Source: Bombyx mori
Taxonomy: Eukaryota; Arthropoda; Insecta; Lepidoptera; Bombycidae
Reading direction: 5' to 3'
Length of the DNA stretch: 64,000 nt
Assembly (NCBI RefSeq): GCF_030269925.1
Contig: NC_085107.1
Coordinates: forward strand, 186,001 to 250,000
The position numbers and the translations under genes are program-made. Positions 31,201 through 43,964 of the stretch are shown piece after piece; the stretch's first letter is position 1, and the number at the start of each line of letters is the position of its first letter. The notes under the pieces were generated by a model. That model was not told the origin of the DNA. It did no database searches and worked only from the letters and a program-made list of their open reading frames with translations.

Positions 31201-31654
31201 GAGGTCCGGCTTCAATAAACATTTCAGAAGGATTTCAAATACATACATATTTACAGAGCCTTGAATTCTTGCTGAATATTTCATTCCGGAAGTTTCAACG
31301 AGTCCGCTATGGAAAGAGCACATGTCTCACACCCATAGTACAAATCTGTCAAAAGTTTTGTCCTTTTTTTGTTAAAGCATTTAAAGACCCACCAGATCTT
31401 GGCTAATGTAAACAACATGATACATCTAAATGACCGTAATCAAATATAATATGAGCACTGCGTTAATGTTAATGCTCAAATAACTGAGATGGACAATGCT
31501 CGCTCGCAGATAACTAAGCGTACTCTAACTCAAATATATCAAGGATGAGCCCACGATATTCTTTAATAACTGACAATAAAGTGACTAACTGATTACCTTG
31601 GGATAAAATAATAAATATGGAAGAATTTACAGTCTAATTGATATGACATCCAAA
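28249..31654. other. Unclassified intronic DNA inside the duplicated unit
   Basis: No gene is supported. The stretch is mostly AT-rich, with GC-rich islands at about 29850-29970, 30540-30620 and 31140-31215. Frames on these islands (29743-29952 minus, 30666-30878 plus, 31143-31406 plus) are short, and none has a splice phase that obviously fits the cyclase exons. Repeated at 36773-40178. Confidence 0.4.
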
Positions 31655-33521
31655 TATATATTGCCAAGGCGAAGTCGGAGCACGTTGAGTTGGCGAGCGA
31701 TTGAAGAGCTATCCCTCCGGGAGCCGTGCTTTTTGGTCGCTCGCCAAAGCTACAGAAATAAACTTTTGCAGGTCTAGTCTCCCACCACTGCGCAAGTCCG
31801 ATGACAATCTGGCCCACAGCGCGAAAGAGAAGGCTGACCTTCTAGTCAACCTCTTCGCCTCGAACTCGACTGTGGACGACGGGGGTGCCACACCACCGAA
31901 CATCCCCCGGTGTGATAGCTCCCTGCCGGATATCTGCTTCACACAGTGTGCAGTCAGGCGGGAGCTCCGACTCCTGGACGTCCATAAGTCGAGTGGGCCA
32001 GACGGCATCCCCGCAGTGGTTTTGAAAACGTGCGCCCCTGAGCTGACACCTGCGCTAACGCGTTTGTATCGCCTCTCTTATAGCACTAACAGGGTTCCGT
32101 CTTCATGGAAGACCGCCCACGTCCACCCTATCCCCAAGAAGGGTGACCGGTCGGACCCATCGAGCTACAGGCCTATCGCGATAACTTCCTTGCTTTCCAA
32201 GGTGATGGAGCGAATAATAAATACACAACTCCTGAAGTATCTTGAAGATCGCCAGCTGATCAGTGACCGACAGTACGGTTTCCGTCACGGTCGCTCAGCT
32301 GGCGATCTTCTTGTATACCTTACTCACAGGTGGGCTGAAGCCTTGGAGAGCAAGGGCGAGGCTCTTGCTGTGAGCCTTGATATCGCGAAGGCCTTCGACA
32401 GGATCTGGTATAGGGCACTTCTATCGAAGCTACCATCTTACGGAATCCCCGAGGGTCTCTGCAAGTGGATCGCTAGCTTTTTGGATGGGCGGAGCATCAC
32501 GGTCGTTGTAGACGGTGACTGTTCTGACACCATGACCATTAACGCTGGCATTCCACAAGGTTCGGTGCTCTCCCCCACGCTTTTCATCCTGTATATCAAT
32601 GATATGCTGTCTATTGATAGCATGCATTGCTATGCAGATGACAGCACGGGGGATGCGCGATATATCGGCCATCAGAGTCTCTCTCGGAGCGTGGTGCAAG
32701 AGAGACGATCAAAACTTGTGTCTGAAGTGGAGAACTCTCTGGGGCGAGTCTCCGAATGGGGTGAATTGAACCAAGTTCGATAAAGACACAAGTTTGCGCG
32801 TTCACTGCGAAGAAGGACCCCTTTGTCATGGCACCTTCCAAGGAGTATCCCTGCAACCTTCCGAGAGTATCGGGATACTTGGGGTCGACATTTCGAGCGA
32901 TGTCCAGTTTCGGAGTCATTTGGAAGGCAAAGCCAAGTTGGCGTCCAAAATGCTGGGAGTCCTCAACAGAGCGAAGCGGTACTTCGCGCCTGGACAAAGA
33001 ATTTTGCTTTATAAAGCACAAGTCCGGCCTCGCATGGAGTACTGCTCCCATCTCTGGGCCAGGGCTCCCAAATACCAGCTTCTTCCATTTAACTCCATAC
33101 AGAGGAGGGCCGTTCGGACTGTCGATAATCCTATTCTCTCGGATCGTTTGGAGCCTCTGGGTCTGCGGAGGGACTTCGGTTCCCTCTGTATTTTATACCG
33201 TATGTTCCATGGGGAGTGCTCTGAGGAATTGTTCGAGATGATACCAGCATCTCGTTTTTACCATCGCACCGCCTGCCACCGAGTAGAGTTCATTCATACT
33301 ACCTGGAGCCGCTGCGGTCATCCACAGTGCGTTTCCAGAGATCTTTTTTGCCACGTACGTTTTTTTGACATGTCCTTCTTCAAACGAGGCTTGAGGAGAG
33401 TATTAAGCGGTAGGCAGCGGCTTGGCTCTGCCCCTGGCATTGCTGAAGTCCATGGGCGACGGTAACCACTCACCATTAGGTGGGCCGTATGCCCGTAGGC
33501 CTACAAAGGCAATAAAAAAAA
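31655..33521 (+). pseudogene. CR1-like LINE, 5'-truncated and frameshifted (duplication copy 1)
   Basis: It covers the reverse transcriptase and C-terminus of the element that is more complete at 45302-47963. The first frame (31701-32783) keeps SGPDGIPAVVL, SLDIAKAFDRIW, GIPQGSVLSP and YADDSTGD. A 10-bp deletion at about 32778 shifts the frame, a 1-bp deletion at about 33284 and a deletion of roughly 50 bp at about 33360 follow, and the end VHGRR is reached near 33465. The tail is CAATAAAAAAAAA. The copy is inactive. Upstream junction sequence TTGCCAAGGCGAAGTCGGAG marks the truncation point, within the ORF. Confidence 0.88.
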
Positions 33522-33607
33522 ATATTCGGCCAATATGTGCGAATGCCTTGTTATTTTACTATGTTATTACGAATTATTTTTTCAGTGAGAATTTCGTATT
33601 AGACAAA

Positions 33608-34025
33608 CTAGAGCCCCCGCAGTAGTCGAAATTCGACTATAATTAATTAGAATTGTGAGTTTGTACACTATTATGATTGTATTTTATACTTCTATAATCA
33701 CAAATTTCGCCAAGACTACACTATAAAAATATTAACAAAGACAAACAATATTTAATCTATTCTCAATTTGACAACAGACGTCAATAACAAAACTTTGACA
33801 ATAAATAGTATACACGCTTGTGTGCGTCAAATAGATGGTATGTAGTGTGTGTAATGTTTTCTTTATTGATTTAATGTATCTTTTATGCATTATTTTAAAA
33901 AAATATTAACATTGTGCACTTCTTCTCTATATTCTCTATAAGTGTGGAAAATTTCATACTCCTCCGTCCGCGCAATTTTCGTAAAAACGGATACAAAGTT
34001 TTTGCTTCACGTATTAATATATAGA
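33608..34025 (-). mobile_element. Non-autonomous Helitron
   Basis: This 418-bp member of the family has CTAG at 33608-33611 (preceded by A on the plus strand, as expected) and TC at 34025. The hairpin palindrome TCGAAATTCGA lies about 20 bp inside the CTAG end. It is repeated at 42132-42549. Confidence 0.7.
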
Positions 34026-34317
34026 TGTGCTAAGTGTTATGAATTAATTAATGACTTAGTCCAAGGTACAGATAAAGTCTTGTTCGTATCGGCCCCGACT
34101 GAGAAGAATCGACAGAACGTGTCCTGGTGCCCGAGTTGCTATCGAAAACTTTGATAGAACTTTAGTTTTCTCAGTAGAATGATAGGGCAGTAGCCCGGCT
34201 CAAAATAAATTCAGTCCATTCTTGTTAACGGCTTCTAATAAAGTATAATCAAGGTTTGCAAGCTAATGTAGCGTCTACAAGTATTGAATCATTGTAACGA
34301 TCACCTAACATATTTTG

Positions 34318-34762
34318 AAGTCGTCGTGGCCTAAAGGATAAGACGTCCGGTGCATTGGTGTTGAGCGATGCACCGATGTTCGAATCTCAGGCCGGTACCA
34401 ATTTTTCAATTGAAATACGAACTTAACAAATGTTCACGATTGACTTGACACGGTGAGGGAATAACATCGTGTAATAAAAATCAAACCAAACGCAAAATTA
34501 TAATTTGCGTAATTACTGGTGGTAGGACCTCTTGTGAGTCCACGCGGGTAGGTACCACCATCCCGCCTATTTCTGCCGTGAAGCAGTAATGCGTTTCGGT
34601 TTGAAGGGTGGGGTAGCCGTTGTAACTATACTGAGACCTCAGAACTTATATCTCAAGGTGGGTGGCGCATTTACGTCGTAGATGTCTATGGGCTCCAGTA
34701 ACCACTTAACACCAGGTGGGCTGTGAGCTCGTCCACTCATCTAAGCAATAAAAAAAAAAAAT
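34318..34762 (+). mobile_element. Hybrid Bm1 SINE at the duplication junction
   Basis: The 5' half matches the Bm1 at 42842-43286 (TGCATTGGTGTTGAGCG, TCTCAGGCCGGTACC, AAACCAAACGC, TTACTGGTGGTAGG). From CCACGCGGG onward it matches the Bm1 at 25794-26238 (CCATCCCGCC, GGGTAGCCG, GACCTCAGAAC, identical tail). The switch lies within 34523-34543, a stretch of 21 bp common to both parents. This is the expected product of unequal crossing-over between the two SINEs. Confidence 0.92.
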
Positions 34763-34974
34763 CGCCGCACTTCCGCCCACCATTGAGGAAAATACACGGT
34801 AGTGTGTGTAAAGTTTTTTTATTGATATAAAATATTTTGTCCACAATTTAAAAAAAATAACATTTTGTACTTCTCTATATAAACCATAATTGTGGAAAAT
34901 TTCATACTTATCGGTCCGCAAAACATTTCGTAAAAAGGGGTACAAATTTTTTGCTTCACGTATTAATATATAGA
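34763..34974 (-). mobile_element. Helitron 5'-end fragment (duplicated half)
   Basis: This is identical to 26239-26450. The CTAG-end half was not included in the duplication because the border lies inside the Bm1 that splits the element. Confidence 0.7.
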
Positions 34975-35523
34975 TGTTCATAACTCTTTCATCGTGTAGT
35001 CTGCTCTGCTACGGAATGCGCCCCCTCTCGAGATCAAGACTATTACTGACGGATGCGCGTTCAAGTTAAGGGTTCGGCGAATGCTGTTGGAAAAGTTAGC
35101 GGTTTCGTCATGACTTTATTAAGTTGAAATTAAGTTATTTGCTGAGTGAATTTATTAATATATTCCTTTGAATAATGTGCAAACTATTGTTATTTATGTA
35201 TTTTTAAGTGTATACACTTATGTATTGTATCCATGTATTTTTGCGTATATATTTGTAATTTAACATAAATTTCATTGCACCTTCCATTATTTACTCTGCA
35301 CTACCTTTGGTTAACTAATAGAGAATGCATTAGGCAGTAAGTCCGCCAATATGAATTTTACATGAAGTGTAATAAATAAATAAATAAATAAGTATATCAT
35401 TATTCTCTGTTATTTATATGAAAATTATCTTAATAGTCTTGTGAAAAGATTGTGAACATTTTATTGCAACTTTAGATACTAATAATACATTTTTTTTGCC
35501 TTCCTACCTGGCATTTTTATCTA

Positions 35524-35874
35524 GAGGCTATTTTGACTTCTCTATGGTTAGTGGTAAAGCTCACGGGTCGCCTGAATAAATTATTATATATTCTAGCAAG
35601 AGCAGTGCTTGGCTGAATCTACCATCGATCGGAAACGCGACTTACTGAGAAGCTCCGCCGAGAAACTGTATGCGCTGTATCTATTGGTTAAGTCGCAAGT
35701 CGAACTCTTCGTGGCTTTCGAAAAATTGGACGAGGACGGTGATCGGTGCTTGAAATACCTAAAAGTATAGAGAGTGGATCGAGAGGATCCGAGAGAACAT
35801 ATCTGGGACAAGAGCGGCTATTTGTCGTCGCATCATCTCGGGTCGGGGAGTAGTGGTGGTAGTTCATTTCTTCT
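35524..35874 (-). repeat. Diverged jockey-type LINE 3'-region copy (duplication copy 2)
   Basis: The second copy of 27000-27350. Confidence 0.55.
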
Positions 35875-36282
35875 CATGGCGATCAACATCTCTAGGCGAC
35901 CAACTGGTCATGAGTCAAATGATACAATTTCGTGTACTTTCAGAACGAAATTATGGCCTATTGGCGCGCTATGCTGCCATCTTTTTTAAAAACAGCTAGT
36001 TGCCCGCGGCTCGCCAGGCCTCAGAGACATCATAACAGAAGGTCGAGGTTACAATTCGAGTCAAAAAAGCATTTGTACATTTTTATTCTATGGGCTGATT
36101 TCATTCTGAATTAACACATACCTCCAGAGTGTGACAGTATTATCACGCTCGTGGCCACTCATTAAGGAATCAATGCCAGCCGAGAAAGTAATGTCAAGAA
36201 CATTAAATAATCGACATAGTCCATTGTTTTAAATTTGTATAACATTTGCGTTATGCTGATGACATACAAATATTTTGTAAAA

Positions 36283-36772
36283 CTAGTGGTCCCGCAGTAT
36301 TCGAAATTCGACTATAATGAATTGAAATTATAAGTTTGAACGTTATTATGGTTATATTGTCAAAGACTATTATACTTCTGTAATCACAGATTTCGCCAAG
36401 ACTACAGTATAGACAAATAGTATTAAAGATAAACAATATTAACCTATTTTCAATTGATTTGACCACAGACTTTAAGTACCTATATTAACTAAATTTTGAC
36501 AATAGACAAAGATTATACCATAGATTATACACTTAATAATTGAAGAGTATGTGAGGCGTATACATACATATGTGTGTATATCAAATACATGGCAGTGTGT
36601 GCAATGTTTTCTTTATTGATTTAATGTATCTTTAACGCATTATTTTAAAAAATATATTAGCATTGTACACTCCTCTATATTCTTTATAAGTGTGGGAAAT
36701 TTCATACTCCTCTGTCCGCGCAATTTTCGTATAAGGGATACAAAGTTTTTGCTTCACGTATTAATACATAGA
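36283..36772 (-). mobile_element. Non-autonomous Helitron (duplication copy 2)
   Basis: The second copy of the 490-bp Helitron at 27759-28248, with the same TC and CTAG ends and hairpin. Confidence 0.7.
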
Positions 36773-39700
36773 TAACAAGCGTAAAAGATTTGTAGTGATG
36801 CAATTTACAATTTAGTAATAATGTCATTCGAAATATCATAATAGTTCATTTTCAGCAATGTCAAAGTATTCGCGTTAGGCGTAAAATAATACTCATGATC
36901 CGTATAACTTCAATTTAGTTCTTTTGGAAAACTTTTGACAATTCATGATTATGGGACAGAGTTTGATCACACTTTATTATTTTTATTAGACCACATTACT
37001 GTATTGTGTGCCAAAGCATTCCGTAGCCTAGTCAAGCTTTTGTAAATCCTTCAGAAATAGCAGGTCTATAAAATCTATATATTCTGCATGATTGCATTTA
37101 TCTCTCGAATAATGCCTATCCGATATGGACCTTAAATTATATAACAACAGTAAGCCGCACTGAGCTGCGTCAAAGATGTTCGTAAAACATTTTAATTACG
37201 GAGTACGTAAATAACCAGTCTAATTTGCTGATAGTTGCACAAGACACAAATTACTTGCACTTGAAAACAGAGGTAAGTTTCTAGACATGACACTTCCTTA
37301 CGACAACATATATAGTAATCTTGATTATGTAGACCTGTAGGTGTAGACTGTTACTAGATACAGTCTGCACACAATTATTTGAACGCACCAATGCGCCACT
37401 GAACGCGTCACTCGCGTCACTTGCATCACCCGCTTCTGCTTCACTTATCGAAATACTCGACTAACTAAGCCAATTCATTTTGGAAATTTTGAGCGATTTG
37501 ATTTTTTATTTTATTTGGTTGAATACAGAATGGGGTACTAGGTCCTCTGATTTAGTCTCGCGTGTTTTACATGTAACTTTATATTTGTATGTATTTCATT
37601 TATTTTTATTTTATTATAATACTATTTGAAAATACTTATAATAAAAGTCCATTTAAAAAAATTAACTAATATCAGCCTTACTAGATTGAAGTAATTTTAA
37701 TAATTTAGAATGTACCTATACGGCTACAATGATTACATATTATTACGTAATTATCAAAAAGTATAACTGCGTTTAATGAAGGAATTAATGCGATGTCTGC
37801 GCATCTCTTTTATCTCTCGGGTATATGAGGATATTTTATTATTCCACTCGTCTTTACTTGCTGTAATCCTCACAGCGCGTTTATTGCCCGCTACCTGCTC
37901 GTTGACAGGTACACGAAGGGTTAGTTCACGTTTCCTATAAACTTTCCAATAATTGATTATAATAAAATACTATGCTTATTAAATGGTTAATTTTAAGAAT
38001 TTTACTGCTATTCTAGTATTACACATTATAGAAAGATTAAATTTTTCGGGAGCATATTTTTTAGATAAATTTAGCTCGATTCAGTTGTAGCGTAATCATG
38101 TCATTAATGTTGTGAATATAAACGAAGACAATTTGACTTTTATATCATGTTTTATTCATCAAACGAATCTCCCAACAATTCAGATCTACTTTGACACATT
38201 TTTCGTACAATTTTCCTCCCAAATATTCTGCGCGATCCATATGTTGTGACGTGAACTGTACAAAAGTCAAGCCATAGTAACTTTTACAGCGGGACCCTTA
38301 AATAAAATTAGCGGAACGAGCACCACCCTACCTGTTACGTGATACCCTGCGACTGCGCGTAAAACGAAATGGTTCTGTATAAAGTTTATTGCGTAGGCAG
38401 CTCGCGCCCTCGTGGCCGCTCCCGACGGCGACGGCGACGCTCGGTACCGCGATGACGTGCGGCCGTGCGGCATCATTGTCGCCGACTTCCTATGTTTTTT
38501 TTTCGTTTATTATAAACCTCTAGCAGATTTCTCTAAAAGATACTCCATAAACATTACATCTTTTATTCTATCCTCACTTCTTTTTTTAAGTGGCTTACAT
38601 TTTTTTTTATAATTTTACTGTAATAGTCTAGATCTAATAAATTTAGAAATGAACATTTAAATTATTTTAATTAAATTTGGAGTTTTTAAGCCAAGACGTT
38701 AGGTAAGTAAATCAGCACTCGACGCACCGTTGTAATAGCCTGCGACAGGAAGCAATTTGTCTTAACGTGGATCCTGATAATGTTTACTATTTTTCATTTG
38801 TGCGGCCATAAAACGAACGACCTGAAATCGTATTTTTTCTAGTATGTAACGTTTCCAACTTTCCTCCGCTGGTATATATGTAGATCGGAAGTTGATCTGG
38901 GATAAAACCGTCAGGAGTCAATTTTATGGTGAATTTACACGCCGAGCGGAAAACGTATGTTTTATGGCCGCGATCGTAACCGAACTAACTAACTTCACAT
39001 GGCGATTGATTTAAACACCTGCCACAAGTCAAACGCGCCATATATCTTGCTGAATTATTGTCGTGTTTGATTGAACGCGCGTTGAGCGTGGCGCGTGGCG
39101 AGGCGACTGCATGCGCACCACTGCCTTACCTACTTGTGCGACATTGTGACATCGAGCTCTTTCAATTAATACGTTCTATTATGTGAACGATGTCGAACCG
39201 AAACAAAACTGTAATCGTAAGTGACCTTATCTTACAAGTCCCCAGCGGACATCTTGAGTGGTTGTACGTAATTCTAACGTCGGGAAGTGCCGCCTTATCA
39301 AATACTGGAGCGGGAGGACTGAGTGTCGAGATAATGTCTTATTTATGTTCAATGTGCTTTAAGAAGAAAGCGCTCTACGGAAACGAACGAAAATACCATT
39401 AATATTAATTCAAGACTTTTAAAATAAGATTGTTACTTCATTCTAGAACGTGTTAAAATATAGGTATCTAAGCAACAGTAGTCCTTTGACAATAATAACT
39501 CATCGTTTGTATAATTATTTTGTAATAGTGTAGAGTTTACCAAGTTCTGTAATCTTTTATATCATAACAGACCTGCTATACCTAAATATTGTTATATGTA
39601 TATACTAACATTACTATAACATTTATAATTAGTAGAATACATTAGTTACCAACAGAGGCTACGGCTATGAGTGGGGCTGGCCGCGGGCGCTGGTCGCGTA

Positions 39701-40178
39701 TTGTTCGAGGGTGGATGGACGGACGAGGTCCGGCTTCAATAAACATTTCAGAAGGATTTCAAATACATACATATTTACAGAGCCTTGAATTCTTGCTGAA
39801 TATTTCATTCCGGAAGTTTCAACGAGTCCGCTATGGAAAGAGCACATGTCTCACACCCATAGTACAAATCTGTCAAAAGTTTTGTCCTTTTTTTGTTAAA
39901 GCATTTAAAGACCCACCAGATCTTGGCTAATGTAAACAACATGATACATCTAAATGACCGTAATCAAATATAATATGAGCACTGCGTTAATGTTAATGCT
40001 CAAATAACTGAGATGGACAATGCTCGCTCGCAGATAACTAAGCGTACTCTAACTCAAATATATCAAGGATGAGCCCACGATATTCTTTAATAACTGACAA
40101 TAAAGTGACTAACTGATTACCTTGGGATAAAATAATAAATATGGAAGAATTTACAGTCTAATTGATATGACATCCAAA
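36773..40178. other. Unclassified intronic DNA (duplication copy 2)
   Basis: The second copy of 28249-31654. No gene is supported. Confidence 0.4.
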
Positions 40179-42045
40179 TATATATTGCCAAGGCGAAGTC
40201 GGAGCACGTTGAGTTGGCGAGCGATTGAAGAGCTATCCCTCCGGGAGCCGTGCTTTTTGGTCGCTCGCCAAAGCTACAGAAATAAACTTTTGCAGGTCTA
40301 GTCTCCCACCACTGCGCAAGTCCGATGACAATCTGGCCCACAGCGCGAAAGAGAAGGCTGACCTTCTAGTCAACCTCTTCGCCTCGAACTCGACTGTGGA
40401 CGACGGGGGTGCCACACCACCGAACATCCCCCGGTGTGATAGCTCCCTGCCGGATATCTGCTTCACACAGTGTGCAGTCAGGCGGGAGCTCCGACTCCTG
40501 GACGTCCATAAGTCGAGTGGGCCAGACGGCATCCCCGCAGTGGTTTTGAAAACGTGCGCCCCTGAGCTGACACCTGCGCTAACGCGTTTGTATCGCCTCT
40601 CTTATAGCACTAACAGGGTTCCGTCTTCATGGAAGACCGCCCACGTCCACCCTATCCCCAAGAAGGGTGACCGGTCGGACCCATCGAGCTACAGGCCTAT
40701 CGCGATAACTTCCTTGCTTTCCAAGGTGATGGAGCGAATAATAAATACACAACTCCTGAAGTATCTTGAAGATCGCCAGCTGATCAGTGACCGACAGTAC
40801 GGTTTCCGTCACGGTCGCTCAGCTGGCGATCTTCTTGTATACCTTACTCACAGGTGGGCTGAAGCCTTGGAGAGCAAGGGCGAGGCTCTTGCTGTGAGCC
40901 TTGATATCGCGAAGGCCTTCGACAGGATCTGGTATAGGGCACTTCTATCGAAGCTACCATCTTACGGAATCCCCGAGGGTCTCTGCAAGTGGATCGCTAG
41001 CTTTTTGGATGGGCGGAGCATCACGGTCGTTGTAGACGGTGACTGTTCTGACACCATGACCATTAACGCTGGCATTCCACAAGGTTCGGTGCTCTCCCCC
41101 ACGCTTTTCATCCTGTATATCAATGATATGCTGTCTATTGATAGCATGCATTGCTATGCAGATGACAGCACGGGGGATGCGCGATATATCGGCCATCAGA
41201 GTCTCTCTCGGAGCGTGGTGCAAGAGAGACGATCAAAACTTGTGTCTGAAGTGGAGAACTCTCTGGGGCGAGTCTCCGAATGGGGTGAATTGAACCAAGT
41301 TCGATAAAGACACAAGTTTGCGCGTTCACTGCGAAGAAGGACCCCTTTGTCATGGCACCTTCCAAGGAGTATCCCTGCAACCTTCCGAGAGTATCGGGAT
41401 ACTTGGGGTCGACATTTCGAGCGATGTCCAGTTTCGGAGTCATTTGGAAGGCAAAGCCAAGTTGGCGTCCAAAATGCTGGGAGTCCTCAACAGAGCGAAG
41501 CGGTACTTCGCGCCTGGACAAAGAATTTTGCTTTATAAAGCACAAGTCCGGCCTCGCATGGAGTACTGCTCCCATCTCTGGGCCAGGGCTCCCAAATACC
41601 AGCTTCTTCCATTTAACTCCATACAGAGGAGGGCCGTTCGGACTGTCGATAATCCTATTCTCTCGGATCGTTTGGAGCCTCTGGGTCTGCGGAGGGACTT
41701 CGGTTCCCTCTGTATTTTATACCGTATGTTCCATGGGGAGTGCTCTGAGGAATTGTTCGAGATGATACCAGCATCTCGTTTTTACCATCGCACCGCCTGC
41801 CACCGAGTAGAGTTCATTCATACTACCTGGAGCCGCTGCGGTCATCCACAGTGCGTTTCCAGAGATCTTTTTTGCCACGTACGTTTTTTTGACATGTCCT
41901 TCTTCAAACGAGGCTTGAGGAGAGTATTAAGCGGTAGGCAGCGGCTTGGCTCTGCCCCTGGCATTGCTGAAGTCCATGGGCGACGGTAACCACTCACCAT
42001 TAGGTGGGCCGTATGCCCGTAGGCCTACAAAGGCAATAAAAAAAA
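40179..42045 (+). pseudogene. CR1-like LINE, 5'-truncated and frameshifted (duplication copy 2)
   Basis: This is the same as the copy at 31655-33521, including all its deletions, so it arose by the segmental duplication and not by a new insertion. The reverse-transcriptase part is at 40225-41307 and the frameshifted C-terminus at 41318-41989. Confidence 0.88.
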
Positions 42046-42131
42046 ATATTCGGCCAATATGTGCGAATGCCTTGTTATTTTACTATGTTATTACGAATTA
42101 TTTTTTCAGTGAGAATTTCGTATTAGACAAA

Positions 42132-42549
42132 CTAGAGCCCCCGCAGTAGTCGAAATTCGACTATAATTAATTAGAATTGTGAGTTTGTACACTATTATGA
42201 TTGTATTTTATACTTCTATAATCACAAATTTCGCCAAGACTACACTATAAAAATATTAACAAAGACAAACAATATTTAATCTATTCTCAATTTGACAACA
42301 GACGTCAATAACAAAACTTTGACAATAAATAGTATACACGCTTGTGTGCGTCAAATAGATGGTATGTAGTGTGTGTAATGTTTTCTTTATTGATTTAATG
42401 TATCTTTTATGCATTATTTTAAAAAAATATTAACATTGTGCACTTCTTCTCTATATTCTCTATAAGTGTGGAAAATTTCATACTCCTCCGTCCGCGCAAT
42501 TTTCGTAAAAACGGATACAAAGTTTTTGCTTCACGTATTAATATATAGA
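42132..42549 (-). mobile_element. Non-autonomous Helitron (duplication copy 2)
   Basis: The second copy of the 418-bp Helitron at 33608-34025. Confidence 0.7.
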
Positions 42550-42841
42550 TGTGCTAAGTGTTATGAATTAATTAATGACTTAGTCCAAGGTACAGATAAA
42601 GTCTTGTTCGTATCGGCCCCGACTGAGAAGAATCGACAGAACGTGTCCTGGTGCCCGAGTTGCTATCGAAAACTTTGATAGAACTTTAGTTTTCTCAGTA
42701 GAATGATAGGGCAGTAGCCCGGCTCAAAATAAATTCAGTCCATTCTTGTTAACGGCTTCTAATAAAGTATAATCAAGGTTTGCAAGCTAATGTAGCGTCT
42801 ACAAGTATTGAATCATTGTAACGATCACCTAACATATTTTG

Positions 42842-43286
42842 AAGTCGTCGTGGCCTAAAGGATAAGACGTCCGGTGCATTGGTGTTGAGCGATGCACCGA
42901 TGTTCGAATCTCAGGCCGGTACCAATTTTTCAATTGAAATACGAACTTAACAAATGTTCACGATTGACTTGACACGGTGAGGGAATAACATCGTGTAATA
43001 AAAATCAAACCAAACGCAAAATTATAATTTGCGTAATTACTGGTGGTAGGACCTCTTGTGAGTCCACACGGGTAGGTACCACCACCCTACCTGTTTCTGC
43101 CGTGAAGCAGTAATGCGTTTCGGTTTGAAGGGTGGGGCAGCCGTTGTAACTATACTGAGACCTTAGAACTTATATCTCAAGGTGGGTGGCGCATTTACGT
43201 TGTAGATGTCTATGGGCTCCAGTAACCACTTAATATCAGATGGGCTGTGAGCTCTTCCACGCAACTAAGCAATAAAAAAAAAAAAC
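42842..43286 (+). mobile_element. Bm1 SINE, full length (right border of tandem duplication)
   Basis: Head TCGTCGTGGCCTAAAGGATA, B box GTTCGAATCTC (one change from consensus), tail AAGCAATAAAAAAAA. Diagnostic bases (TTACTGGTGGTAGG; CCACACGGG; CCACCCTACC; TTAATATCAGATGG) show it supplied the 5' half of the hybrid at 34318-34762. Confidence 0.92.
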
Positions 43287-43964
43287 GTTACGGTTACAGC
43301 CGTCCGGGACCACAACCATTGAGTAGTATCGTATAGTCGGAGTCGTCGGAAGAGTGTCCGGTCAAACCATTAAAGCAGTTTTAATGATGTCTACGACTCG
43401 CAAATGCCGAAAATAATACTAACTAGATTGATGTTCCGTGTAATGTAAATAAATCAAAGAATCATAATGAATATGTGTGTACAATAAAGAATAAAGAATT
43501 AAAGAATGTTCGTTAAAATTTGTTAACAATATTGTCTGTTTATTTTCAAATTAATTTAAGCACATTGTAACCCATACGCGTCTATCAGTATGTATGTAAT
43601 ATACATATATAAGAGAGGATATTTAATATTTAGGCCCATTTTGCCTAAAGTATCAAATTCACTCACGCTTTTGTTTAGAATTTGAATATATAAAATTAAT
43701 TGAAAAAACATGATTATGAGTATACATTGTAAATTGGTACTATGTCTGTGCCAAGACCTTCTGTAGATTTAGATAGTGTTGGTCTCACAACAGGTCCGTT
43801 GGTACTGTTGCCTCCGGTTCAAACAAGGGAACATTCCTTATTAGCTCTTTGGCTTTATGTCTGTCTCTATCTGAGCGGCGGCACACGTGTCGTTACGTCT
43901 ATTAGAATTGCTGGCTGCTTGATAGCAGGGCAGCCTGAAGATTTTTTCTATTGCTCAGATATGT
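43287..43964. other. Intronic DNA, nothing recognised
   Basis: This is AT-rich sequence. A 74-codon forward frame at 43742-43966 has no recognised homology. Confidence 0.4.

Larger units (their letters stand above)
26009..34532. repeat. Tandem duplication unit, copy 1 (8,524 bp)
   Basis: Everything from within the Bm1 at 25794-26238 to within the Bm1 at 34318-34762 recurs 8,524 bp further on. In every stretch I compared, coding and non-coding, I saw no difference between the copies. The borders are given as the midpoint of the 21-bp crossover interval. The unit holds Helitrons, a LINE-related repeat, about 3.4 kb of unclassified DNA and a broken CR1-like LINE. Confidence 0.93.
34533..43056. 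repeat. Tandem duplication unit, copy 2 (8,524 bp)
   Basis: This is the second copy of the unit at 26009-34532. It starts with the right part of the interrupted Helitron (to 34974) without the left part, and ends within the Bm1 at 42842-43286. All internal features are offset by exactly 8,524 bp. Confidence 0.93.
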
